NCBI GenBank assembly: GCA_904066235.2
Contig: CAJFCV020000001.1
Location: forward strand, 9,114,001-9,178,000
From: Bursaphelenchus xylophilus
Taxonomy: Eukaryota; Nematoda; Chromadorea; Rhabditida; Aphelenchoididae
Direction of reading: 5' to 3'
DNA length: 64,000 nucleotides
Below the pieces are notes generated by a model, which ran no database searches, was not told the origin of the DNA, and saw nothing but the letters and a program-made list of their open reading frames with translations. Of the stretch, positions 36,017 through 46,827 are shown one piece after another. Each line of letters starts with the position of its first letter. Position 1 is the first letter of the stretch. The translations under genes were made by a program, and so were the position numbers.

Positions 36017-36595
36017 TCCGTGACTTGGTCCAACCTCCAACGATCACTATTTTGTAGTTGTGATTTATATTACCCTGACCATTTAATCTAACCTTTAAGG
36101 AGTGTACTTTATAATATCGAATGCTTCCGCATTTAAAAAATCGCCTTATTTAATAAAGGGTAGCATAAAAAATATTTTATTGTTAGAGTTGTCCAAGTTT
36201 TGGAAAAAAACGCGAAATCCGAGTCAAGTAAAGTGAGAAATTATTTACCAGCCTGCATAGATAATTCATTTTGATACAGTGCTGGAGAAAATTATAAGAC
36301 AGGCTCAGGTAAATTCGGACAGAGGTGCGAGGAACCAACTGACTAACCCACATCTAAACGTTCTGGCAATAAAAGTGAACCACTGCAGCAGAGCAAAGGC
36401 GAATAAGTGCGCCGAGCTTGTTATAATTTTGTCACAGAGAAAACTTCAAACTTGGGGTTTTTTCAACTTTTTTCCAAATTGTACAAACTTCCCAATATAT
36501 TTTTTAGCATATGATTTATAAGACCTATAAAGTGCGGTTATAATCAAAGTAAGATTTAGAAAAAAAAAACGCGTTTTTAGTTGACCCGTCGATCA
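36017..36595. other. Convergent intergenic region
   Basis: Lies between the convergent nucleotidase and SET genes. AATAAA at 36152-36157 (plus strand) is a plausible nucleotidase poly(A) signal 136 bases past the stop. No gene is seen. Confidence 0.5.
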
Positions 36596-39213
36596 CTAGT
36601 AGTCACGGCTAATGCAGTTCTCGTGCAAACAAAGACAATGGAAATTAGTTGTGAACCCCTCGGGCTGCTTGCCAGCGTAGTAGTTGAAGGTCAGTTCTTC
36701 ACCTAGAAACAGGAACACTAATTTATACTGCGAGCCGTACTCACCTCTGCGGACATCCTTGTTGGTGAAAAAGCAGATTCTATGCATTCGACGGTCGTAA
36801 CAGTCACTGAATACTTTCATTGCGATCATATTGGGATTACAGGAGTTGTTGAAGAATCTGGATTCATTTCCGAAGGTGTTCGAGTCGATGATCAGATCCG
36901 GGTTGGTGGTGCTCGAAGCTCCGCTGTTGTTCGCGGCTGAGGCTGAAACAGATAAATTTGTCCCATTTTTCTAAACACTAACACCATTCAAGAGCTAAAC
37001 CTACCGTTGCAGAAGCTGCGATTTGCCGACGTTTCTTCCGGCTGAATAGTCGTTTCCTCGGGCATCGGGGCTTCCTCGGGCTGAGAGCCTGGACTTTCAG
37101 TGGGTGTGGGATCGACAATCGTCAGCTCTTGGAACATTCGTTCGTCGTCTCTCTTCTCTTCTTCTACTTTATCATCAATTCTTTCCTTTTCCCCTCCACT
37201 TTCAGGTTTAATCACGAAGGTTTCATCACCCTTAATAGTGTCATCACTGGAACTGGAATAATCAACCAAACGATGTCCCCGACATTCTTCATATTGTCGT
37301 TGTTCTTGATCGACATTGTTTTTTCCAAAACCATCTCCACTCGATCCAATGTGAACGTTAGAAGTGTGAGCCGTGACATTCTTGGAGATCGGACTTGGAA
37401 GATTAACATCAGCGAAGCATGCGCTAAGATCGCTTCTGTTGGGAGAAGATGTGGAGATGATTCGTGTTCGATTCAGATCAGATGTTGTCGGACTGCTAAC
37501 CGTCCCCGCCCCACTCACAGCAAACGTTTCATCTAAAATTTTAAAAAATATTATCCTGAGAAACACACAGTAATGTTTCCACTAAATTCTTTCAGCTTAC
37601 AAAGTTTCTCTAAATCCGTGCTGTCGGAAAAAGAAACACGCTGAATCAACGCTTCGCTGGCGGAGGGTTGTTGATCCATCGGCTCCTCCTCTTCCTGGCT
37701 CTCTTCACCTTCGCTCCCATCTTTACTTTCCCCATCATCTTCTTGACTTTCTTCCTGGGTTTCCTCCACTTCCATTTCTTCCTCTTGACTCTTCTCTTCC
37801 GTTTCCGCACTCGGCACTGGTTCCACTTCTCCTTCCTCTTCATTTTCATTCGTCTTCGGAGATTCCCGTTGTTCATCAATCGCTTGCCGTTTCAGCGCCG
37901 CCCTTTTTCTCGCTGCTCTCTTCCGCGCATTTGCTCCTGCTTTCCTTCTTCTGCCTTTTTTCTTCGGTGCTGGTGCCACCTCATCGAAATAAATGTCGAA
38001 CATGTACGTGGAGACTTCCCTGTTCCACATCTCAGCCGGACTGATAATCTCTCCAAAATACTCGGAAACAAAAGTCCCTTTTCTCATGTCCACGGCGGCG
38101 CGAACACTCCAACCTCGGTCCACAGTGCGAAACAAGACCAAAGGAACCCGTCGACCTTTCTAAACCGATGACACAACATTATTCAATCGACCCGACCCAC
38201 CTGAGTATACCTGTTCTTACAGCCAGGCCCACAACCACAGATTGGAGTGCACTCTTTGAGATGCTCGTTGAAGAATTTGGACTGCAGACAGTTCTTCTTG
38301 TACCAATTCGAGCAGCAATGCTTCTTCTTGGTGCATGCTAAATGAGCTGGATTGGGATTCTTCTTGATAATACCCTCGGCACTGGTGTGGTAAATATACT
38401 CAAGAACAAATACAAAACCCTCCGGCTTCGCCTCTTCGTCCACCCAATTCTCAACGTAGATCGGAGCGTGCCCTTTTTTCCGGTTCAACAAATTCATGTC
38501 GGTCTCCCATTTCAAACATCTCCGTTGATAGATGTAATTTACGTCCGGATTGCCATAAAGTGGAAAGTAATAATTCTCATAACGGAATTCCATGATTTTC
38601 GAAGTCCTATGACCAAGATCAATCTCCCGCTCAGCGACGAATTCAACTCTCTTTTTATGTTCATCATTGATAAGTCCCATGATCCTTGCAGCGATAACCA
38701 GACGACGTTTGAATTCTTCCAACTAAAAACAATAAACCTTGATGAAAGAACACCTACTATTTTCTGATCTCCCTGTAAATCCTCTGGACTGATCCACGAA
38801 CACTGTGTGAAAGGAAATCCGACCCATTTGACCAAGTACAAGACCTGTCCTTTATGTTTACTTATATTCACAATCCTCTCCACTGGGAACTGTGCCGGGG
38901 GCTCTACAGGTTCTTCAAGAACGACGGGCGGAACCTGTTTTCTTACCGAATTTCTTACCGAAATTCTCCGCCGTCTCTGTTCGGCCCATGGATAAGATCG
39001 GACATCAATTTTTCCTTTGAGTTTCGGCTAAAATAAGGTTTCATTAAATAATATTTAGTTTTTAGATTCGACTAAAATACTCTTCAATAAATTTGCGGAG
39101 CATCTTTCGACACTACAGTCTACCTAAAACAGATCAACGGAACCTACATCCGGTGGTGGGAGCGGCTCAATTCGAATCTCGCACTCCTTTAACATAGGTC
39201 TCTGGAGACTCAT
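36596..39213 (-). CDS. Chromodomain SET histone lysine methyltransferase with split SET domain
   Basis: Seven exons on the minus strand (39213-39148, 39027-38758, 38722-38201, 38159-37601, 37532-37005, 36942-36745, 36702-36596), phases consistent, 749 residues. Chromodomain about 70-125 (FPVERIVNISKHKG, YLVKWVGF, with aromatic Phe, Trp, Phe at the likely cage). Pre-SET about 205-286 with eight Cys ending CGCGPGCKNRYTQ. SET begins KGRRVPLVLFRTVDRGWSV (287 on) and runs to FDIYFDE (346), is interrupted by about 315 residues rich in Glu, Lys and Ser, and resumes at DSNTFGNESRFFNNSCNPN (664-686), then RICFFTNKDVRRGEELTFNY. Post-SET is CLCLHENC. This order is that of SUV39H/Clr4 H3K9 methyltransferases, while the split resembles SETDB1/MET-2. 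The usual NHSC reads NNSC. A nuclear H3K9 methylation role is inferred from architecture. Confidence 0.88.
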
Positions 39214-39399
39214 TGTACTCGCGCCTTGGCCATGAACGCAGACGTTTAGATTCAGATCTGAATCAAGACTTGTGAATTCTTCATAATCTCGGTTTTCCAC
39301 GGCAGTTTGCGCCCTATAATAGCTTGCAATTTGTGGGAGACAATGTATACGATAGAGTTTATTGATTTTTGTGACAAACCAGTGTTCATTGGCTGTGAA
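39214..39399. promoter_or_regulatory. 186-base divergent promoter region (SET gene / coiled-coil gene)
   Basis: Separates the minus-strand SET start (39213) from the plus-strand start at 39400. The minus frame stays open upstream of 39213 to 39459, so a longer SET N-terminus overlapping the other gene cannot be excluded. Confidence 0.45.
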
Positions 39400-40003
39400 A
39401 TGTCGTCGAAGTCGGTGGGTTCTCGACTCGAGTTCAAGGGGTAAGTCAACTTTATACAATGTGTCAAATATTAATTACAGTACCACCTTCCTCAGCCGCC
39501 TTCTTGATCTGCCCGAAATCAATTGGGAGGAACTCTTACCGGCTCATTTCTTCTACGATTCCGATGGTGAGAAATTTGTGATGATCAGTGGGAAGATGAT
39601 CGATGATTTCATTTTTTGGGTAAGACTTCTCTTCAGATAGTCTTGGATGTTTTCGGATTGGTTACCGTATCTCCCTTTTAAGCAGCGATATTTACAACAA
39701 GAAATTGTATCGAAGAAGAAACAAGTCAGCGAAGTCAATAAGAAGGCAAGGGAAAAAATGAAGACGTTGAGCAGTTACAAGTACGAGGACTATGGCCATA
39801 TTGTGGCCAAATACAAGTTGGAGGTTGAGAACGCCATGTTTGAAGAGCTGCAAAAGAAGTTGAACATGGTGGGGAAGGAGGAAGAAGAGGTCAAGGCAAA
39901 GGAATTAGAAGCAACCAAAATGCCAGGAAGCGGAGATGGAAAAGGATTTTTGATTATGATCCGGGGCAAAGCCAAAGACTTATTCAATCGCAAGGCTCTT
40001 TAA
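39400..40003 (+). CDS. Small coiled-coil protein of unknown function
   Basis: Three exons (39400-39440, 39481-39619, 39686-40003), about 165 residues. The last acceptor is a tandem NAGNAG (AAGCAG at 39681-39686), so isoforms with one extra Gln are possible. I do not recognise the family. The first 60 residues are a compact segment (LLDLPEINWEELLPAHFFYD, then KFVMISGKMIDDFIFW). The rest is highly charged and helical, Lys/Glu-rich from about 61 to 140, with heptad-like spacing that suggests a coiled coil, ending in a basic tail (RGKAKDLFNRKAL). No signal peptide or membrane segment is seen. It is divergent from the SET methyltransferase gene; co-regulation is possible. A hairpin element begins 38 bases after its stop and may lie in its 3' UTR. 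Confidence 0.75.
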
Positions 40004-40040
40004 ACGCAAGTTTTGATCACAGAATGGCTGTGATATAGTA

Positions 40041-40311
40041 ATATAAGGATGGCGACATACAAATCAAATCGGGTTTCGTGGCCAGAAACCGCGATTTCTT
40101 GTCTGTTAGGCCTCCAGACAAGAAATGCGCGATTCTTGTCTGAGCAGAGAAAAAAAGAAAAAAATCTTCACGGGGAGAGAGCACAAATCTGCGCAATGTT
40201 ACGCAATTTGAGACAAGAATTACGCATTTCTTGTCTAGAAGCCTAACAGACAAGAAATGGCGGTTTCTGGCCACGAAACCCGATTTGATTTGTATGTCAC
40301 CATTCTTATAT
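40041..40311. mobile_element. Long inverted-repeat (MITE-like) hairpin element
   Basis: The left arm 40041-40144 and the right arm 40208-40311 are reverse complements over about 104 bases with only about eight mismatches, enclosing a loop of about 63 bases. The outer ends read ATATAAGGATGG and, inverted, ATATAAGAATGG. Each arm contains its own nested inverted repeat (CATTTCTTGTCT ... AGACAAGAAATG). There is no coding capacity beyond mirrored frames. This is the structure of a foldback/MITE element, mobilised in trans if at all. RNA from it would form a long double strand. Confidence 0.85.
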
Positions 40312-42036
40312 CGAAAACGTCATATTATATGCTTTCTAAATGTTTTGTTCGTATTGCACATAGCCCCTTAGCCGGTTGATATTGCATAGTTATAGTTACT
40401 TGTCAACGGCCTTTGATCTTCCCTTATTTATTCTCTTCAGCGACCCCTCGGCTTTCTTGACTTCAAAAATCAGCCGTTTCTCCTGCAAACATCTCATCAA
40501 GTTATTATAAAATATTATTTACAAATCTATTTCCTCGAATAAATCAGTGCAAGTTCCCAATCTGTAATCTAGTTTTCATGATTATTATGCAAAAACTCGG
40601 GGAATAATCAAATTTCGTCAAAGTTTGGAAAGGCTAGCCGTAAATAGTTTGGGAGGCTATTTCCAGAAGCTCAATATGCGGAGCGATTTAGGAGTTTCAT
40701 CAAGTAGCGCTCTTTAAAAGTTGGCTTTATCACCACAATATATTTTAGACTCTGATTTTCCTATGGTCAAACCTTCTTTGAAAAAGGGCCGGTCGCTTGT
40801 TCCAAATATCGTACCCACCATTCTATGATTGTGTTGAGTATAGCCTTTCTATTTAATAATGCTTGCAACGGTTCTAACAGAATGCCATAAATGGCGCAAA
40901 GTTCAAACTTTTTCGCTTATAATGACTTTTGAACGAAACAGAGAACTTGGCATATATAAACTGTAGTTTCTATTCTGTCCGGAAAGAACGTTTTGCCGTT
41001 CCGAAATGATAAATCCCTTGTTTTATTGGCCTTGGCCATCTGTTCCGAGACCCGACTCTAACTCCTTTTACTTATAATGAAAACACGGTTTTCACGTCAA
41101 TTCAGGAAATTTAAAATAGTCGGAGTCCATCAAAAGGTGGGTGTCTCGAATGTTTTGGATAAGATTTTACTTCTTTGGTTGCTTACAAATTTATTGATGT
41201 ACTAGATGTCAGAGTCGTTTTTGCGGAAGAAATTTTATTATTTCCGAGAAGAACAAGGCGAACACAATGCAAAGAGCAAGAGTCACTCAAGTTTGCAAGT
41301 TGGCAAAGACTTTGACAATGAGGACAGACTTTATGACAGGGGCAATAATCAGATGGCATTTACAACTTGTATCCCGCTTTTGTTGAAAAAAATGTTATTC
41401 GATATGCAAAAAGAATCCGGTTTTGATGAATTAGCGACAATTTTGCGGCCATTTCATTGTCTTCATACACAATATTTTACTTTCCAATTATGATGACTGT
41501 TTAGCCAGGACTATGCCGTGAGCCCGTTTCTTGCATAATCAGCAATCACTTTGTCGGAATAGGGATTTAACCCTTTAATACCGCGGGCTTACATTGCACT
41601 TTCAATAATTTTTCCCCTTGACGGTTTTTTTATATTATTCTTGACCTGAACCCTCAGTCATCAAAAAGTCTGGACTCGGGATCCCCCAGAAGAGATTAAG
41701 CACACAAAAATTTATGTAAAGTAGTGGAAATCATCAATTTTTGCGATACGCTTCAGAAATACTATTGTCTTTGAAAATCTCTTTGTGGAATTCACGTTCG
41801 TATCTTGGTTAGGAACTTTGTGCGGATTTCGAGCTCTATATAAACTTGGAACCTGCTGAGGTGTATAAGGAGCCATCTTCTTGCAAAGACTTTTTGAATA
41901 AAAAAAGAAGAAAATATCGAGATTAATTGTAGTAAATTTATGAATTTAAAGTTGGATGATGACTGATACTTTGTGGATTGTATTTTTAATGATTAAAGAA
42001 TTCACTATGGCATTTTCAGGGTAATAATACCACAAG
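40312..42036. other. Intergenic region with one isolated exon-like segment
   Basis: About 1.7 kb. Apart from the possible terminal exon at 40396-40482 (minus) I see no supported gene. A plus-strand frame at 41206-41493 lacks splice context or motifs. A leader acceptor (CATTTTCAG, ending 42019) precedes the SLC17 start codon by 17 bases. Confidence 0.5.
40396..40482 (-). pseudogene. Possible orphan terminal exon
   Basis: After a clean acceptor (ATGTTTGCAG) the minus strand reads 28 codons in a coding-like frame, EKRLIFEVKKAEGSLKRINK and then GRSKAVDK, before TAA. No upstream exon in matching phase was found in the 1.5 kb above it; the nearest candidate at about 40523-40562 is out of phase. 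It may be the last exon of a gene with tiny exons, a relic, or chance. Confidence 0.3.
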
Positions 42037-44263
42037 ATGGTGGTAGATACGTTTCAATTCTCGGCCGAAGTCGATCCCGTTCTTCGGATGAACGAAGAGG
42101 ATGTTAGGAGGACTTCGATTGCCGCGGCTCAGAAGGCAATTCAGCTGCCTGGAGAGAAAGATTCAACTTGGATTTTCAGGTAAGTCACTAACTTGTGTTA
42201 CGGTATATTGATAGCACGGAAGTTCGAAAAGATGAATCAAGATTTTTTAAAGTTTTTAATGCTTATTTTCTAGACACAAAACACGGTTATTAATATTCCT
42301 CATATCAACGCTTGGCCTCACCATTGTCATGGCGAACTCACTTGTCTTCAATTTCACTGTAATTTGTATGGTCGAGCCGGGAGAAGAGTACCTTTTGTTG
42401 AATGAGACTGTGCCTGGAGGTGAGTTTAAATTCTTGTGTTCAATTCACTTGTCATATCCACTCAATGTGAATAAAATTACAGCCACCCAGCCAGATTTTA
42501 TTTATTCGGACGCGGAAAGAAGTTGGCTATTCTCAGCGATTGCGATGGGAACTTTAGTGGGGACGTTGCCCATTACTCACCTTAGTTCTCGATATGGAAT
42601 ACGGTATGATTGGAAATGATCTTATTCTATGGAGCTGTTACAGGCTGACTTTCACAATTTACGGGCTGATCTCGGCCTTGGCGACTCTTTTAACGCCAAT
42701 CTGTGTGTCCATCGGAATGCCTTTCGTCTTCGCGATGAGGGTCCTTCAGGTAATACTGGTTTATCGTACCTACCTTTATCTAAATACGTTGTTTAATCTT
42801 ATCTTTTTTATTACATTTCAGGGAGTTGGTGTCTCCACTTCCTGGCCAGTAATGGGTGCCATTGTCGCTGAATGGTCGAGTCTAGCCCAATCTGGAATGG
42901 CCGTAGCCCTGTTGTCCTGCCATCTACAACTCGGCGCGGTCGTTACAATGCCTTTGTCCGGCACTCTGTGCGAAAGTTCGTTTGGATGGCAAGGCGCGTT
43001 TTATGTACAAGGAGTGGCCACAATTATTATCGTCGCCATCTTTTTCTGGTTTTACAGAGATACCGCGGCTGAGCATAAGTAAGTTTAGAATGTCTGGGTA
43101 TGACAAGATGGCCACGAGACATGCCATAGTGACATATTTTAACCAATTGACGTTTTTGCGATTTCTTGAGTTTCTCCTTGCAGGAATGTCTCCCAAAAAG
43201 AGTTAAGACAGATTCAAGAAGGTAAGATTGTGCGAGTCCTGGAAGAAGACGAGTACGAGCCAATCCCATATGGCCCCATCTTCCGCGATAAGTGTATCAT
43301 CGGCATTCTTTTCTCCTGCTTTGGCGGCAACTTTGGTTTCCAAACATTCTTCCAATATGGCCCGGTCTATCTGAATAAGGTAATATCTCACCCAATGGCC
43401 GATTACATCCTACTTTAGGTTCTGAAATTTGATGTCACCAATACTGGCTTCGCTGCAGCCGTTCCGTATCTCCTGGCGATCCTCGTGAAATTCATTGCCG
43501 GTCCTTTGAGTGACAATATCCCGGGGTTTAGTGCCAAAGCGAGAGTTATTTTGTTCGCTTCGGTCTCCCAATTTTGTATGGCCGGATGTTTCCTTGGCCT
43601 AGCGCTGATGCCAGTTGAGTTGTCCGTCCTGGCGCAGCTATGTTACACTGCGGCGATCATTTTCAGTGGATTGAATTGCGTTGGAGTCATCAAAAGTACT
43701 CAACTTGTAAGTGGCTGGGATAAAAAGACTTGTTTTTTTGTAATAAGGCAAGTTTCATATTAATTTAGGTTTCTGGAAGGTTTGTTCATTTCCTGATGGC
43801 GATAAATGGCTTCAGTAACAGTGCAATCGTACTGGCATTGCCTGGAATTGTCACACTGTTTGCTCCGACCAACAGTAAAGAAGAGGTAATATATTTTTTT
43901 TAAATGATAAATATAGTATAATTGTTTGATCAAGTCTAAAGTAATATCATCATTTTTTAGTGGTCTCGCCTCTTCATTTTTGTATGTGTTTTGGTCGTCA
44001 TTGTTACAGTAATCTTTGATCTAACTGCCGAAGTCACTCCTCGAGCTTGGGCTGGCGGTGATACAAGAAGAAAAAAGAATGTTGTGGCCCCATATCAGGA
44101 CGGAGAAAAGAGATTTGAGATCGAAGCCGAAGCTTTGGGAGACACGGAAGCCGTGGAGAGAGTGTTGAGGAGGAAACGAGAGAGTGTCCAGAGCCAGACA
44201 TTCAGTCAGACTGGCCGGAGGTTGTCCATTTTGTCACTGCCTCGAGGGTACAAAGCCATTTAA
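42037..44263 (+). CDS. SLC17-family major-facilitator anion/organic-anion transporter
   Basis: Nine exons (42037-42179, 42274-42419, 42483-42603, 42644-42749, 42822-43078, 43184-43379, 43419-43706, 43769-43885, 43961-44263), 558 residues. An MFS carrier of the SLC17 type (phosphate, sialin, vesicular glutamate branch), expected to have twelve membrane helices. A cytosolic N-terminus of about 48 residues precedes TM1 (LLIFLISTLGLTIVMAN). A long first luminal loop carries an N-glycosylation site (LNETV). Then come the TM2 region SAIAMGTLVGTLPI, GVGVSTSWPVMGAIVAEWS with the Trp-Pro typical of SLC17, SFGWQGAFYVQG, and PYLLAILVKFIAGPLSDNI. The C-terminal cytosolic tail (about 80 residues) is Arg/Glu-rich. 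The substrate cannot be assigned. The start follows a leader acceptor by 17 bases, consistent with trans-splicing. Confidence 0.92.
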
Positions 44264-44989
44264 AGATTTTTGTTGATTGTAGCTATTATTATATTAAAAT
44301 ATACAGTTTGAGTTTTCTTTTGGCTATTGGGATCTTCGACAATTTTACATCATTGGCATTTTTACCAATGGCTGGATATTGCTTATCAAAAGCTCAATTC
44401 TAATCTATGATGACGTAATGCCAAGAATGGCGAGAATTCCAATTTTTGTTGTCTAATATTCTCTGAACCTATTTCAATCCCAATTTAAAGCAGAATGACG
44501 CCATTTTGTACCGACACCCTCGCTAATTACCCCCCAAATAAGGCTGTCACAACCTGTATTCCATTCCAAAAAAGATGACAATCCACATTTAAAAAGCAAT
44601 TAAATTTTATTCCGCCATAAAACAATGCCCATAACCACGACATAAAAAGGCATGATTATATAGGAATTACTGGTTTCTGTTTACAATCCCCATAATCGAC
44701 GGATTCCGTGCGTATTTTATACTGGTTTATGATCATTACTGGCTGAATTTTAGGGCTGTGTACCAAATTCCTCGCATTTTTGACGGCCCGGCTTTTATGT
44801 GGCTCTCTTATCAGCCGATAAGCGGTTTATGGAATGGCGAGAAAAGAGTGGGGAGAGGAAATGGAGTCGGTGCTTAACCGGGTCAGGTCGAATGGAACTT
44901 AGAAGACTTCGAAATTGCGATTTACCGCATTTGTTTGAAGATTTTTTGATTTCCGTACATCGACTGGTCAATTTGTTTTTTTTTTGCAA

Positions 44990-45066
44990 GCGCAGCCGAG
45001 ATATTGAACGATCTTTGCCGCAGAGAGAGAGTATGCGAAAAGCGGAGAACGGGCAGAGACAAAACA
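44990..45066 (+). repeat. Dispersed repeat family, copy D
   Basis: Reads CAGCCGAGATATTGAACGAT, then CTTTGCCGCAGAGAGAGTAT, GCGAAAAGCGGAGAACGG and GCAGAGACAAAAC. It shares the GAGATATT(G/C)GA...TCTTTGC start with copy A and the GAGAGAGNATGCGAAA core with copies A-C. Confidence 0.5.
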
Positions 45067-46827
45067 CTTTTAGGCGATATCCTTGTCAGTTTCGGGTGGA
45101 AAAATTGATTTTGTCAAAAATACTCCTCTATACAAAATAAATCGAAAAGAAATTTTTATGGCAAAAAATTGGCTGTCAACTTTGGGCCTAAAAATTTTGG
45201 ACAAAGCGCGAACTAGGAGGTTCGCGTAGAGCTTAGAAAATAAAATTTTAAATTTTTGTCAAGTGTAATCAAAATTTTGGAGTACTTAGAAGCCGTTTCG
45301 ATCAAAAAACCTTATTTTGTTCATCAAAACTTTCCAAATTTCCTTGATTTTTCGCTTTATTTTTGAAAATTCTAGCCGAAAACATTCAAACACCATCTTT
45401 AAATTCACGTGGGTCCCCGCGGGTCTCTTCCGAGCCCACCCCAACCCGGGTATCTTCCCTCCGCGACGGGAATTCCACGGACTGTAAATGAGTCACGGAA
45501 GGAAATCTAAACAAAAAAAGGAGCGTTCGACAGTCCGAAAAGAGTGTCCGTTCGGTTTTTTTGGTCGCGACCGTCTTTATAGCGCGTCTCTGCCCCGAAT
45601 CCCCCTTCCTTTCCTTCTCCATCCACTAGCACTCAAAAAACCGGCGACTCAAGCTCTTGCGGAGGCCTCCAACCTGTTGTGTTTACCTCGACTGCTCGCG
45701 AGAATGCCCACGAGCCTCGCGTTTATCACTTTAATAGGTGAAACCCGAGCTTTCGAAGGGATATTTAATTTTTATTGGGGACTTTGTATTGTTACTTTGC
45801 CATACCGAAAACAGAGAAGGACGTGGCGGCGATTAGCGCCCATTTTTGCGAGGTTACCGTTTAGCGGAGCGCTTAAGCTCGCCTGTTTCCCCTCTCTCCA
45901 TCTCTTACATGGATCCGACAAAAAAGTTTTCGGGATCTTTCGCAACCCATATCCACCTCCACCTTGACATTGGCTCCCATGGGTAGAATGAAGACGGATG
46001 CGTAATGGGAAGACGGATAAGGCGGTCATCTGGCTTAACGCCAACTCGGGTTCGCCGCCTCCCCTTCGTTTATCGCACCTGATCTAATGGCCCGTGCGTT
46101 TATTTGTTGCGTCGATGAGAGCGAAATCGCGAGGTAATTACATTGTAATTGACGCTGAGGTCGGAGTTGTAGTGTTCATCTTTATGCGGCGACCTCTGAA
46201 ATGTATCCTTAGAGGATTTTCCTTATTTTTAGATCAAAAATTTTGTGCTCTTGCTTTACCTGTAGCTTTTTTCAAATTGAATGATTACTCTACTGCCTAA
46301 AGTAATGTTTGTTTTTTAGTTATTTTTAAACCAAAAACTAATTAACCCTGAACAGCACCCACCTTTGGTCCTAACTGCTCTTAAAAACTCAAAGTTTATT
46401 TATCAGTTGACCAATTTTTGTCTTTACACTTTATGAATGATGAAAAAGTATTACTAATTAACAAATACAACGATAACTATGTCTGATATTACACTACCAA
46501 TCATCAATGAATGTAACCAGGAAGTTTTCGACGTATAAAATTATTTCTCTCACCGTTTTATCGCGCTCTCCTTGTTCTTTGAACTCGTGCACTACCAAGT
46601 CTAATATAAAGATTATTAATTTTGCGTGTTCCGAAACCTGTTTTGATTGTAAACCGATATTGTTAACTCGAGTGACGCATAATTATCCTCTTCTGATCAC
46701 TTTCTCTCCGCGATCTCATCCAATGACATCATTTCCCCGCTTTGTTTTGTTGGATTTCGTTTTGGCGGGAAAACTGGAATTTGAATTTCGTTTTTTCGTC
46801 CATTTTTTCAAAAATTTTCTCCGAAAA

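Noticed and set aside
37668..38171. Plus-strand hydrophobic open frame of 167 codons
   Set aside because: Antisense of the acidic SET insertion: GAA/GAG read backwards gives Phe/Leu/Ser. The minus strand has the domain continuity.
40017..40274. Overlapping plus and minus frames giving similar peptides
   Set aside because: Both arise from the arms of the foldback element, which is palindromic, so mirrored frames are expected.
41206..41493. 95-codon plus-strand frame before the SLC17 gene
   Set aside because: No splice-consistent neighbours, no motif; the real SLC17 start has its own leader acceptor.
45488..45967. 159-codon plus-strand open frame upstream of exc-4
   Set aside because: No splice signals, motif or signal peptide; Leu/Pro/Arg-rich composition follows a GC-rich promoter-like block. 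Treated as chance.
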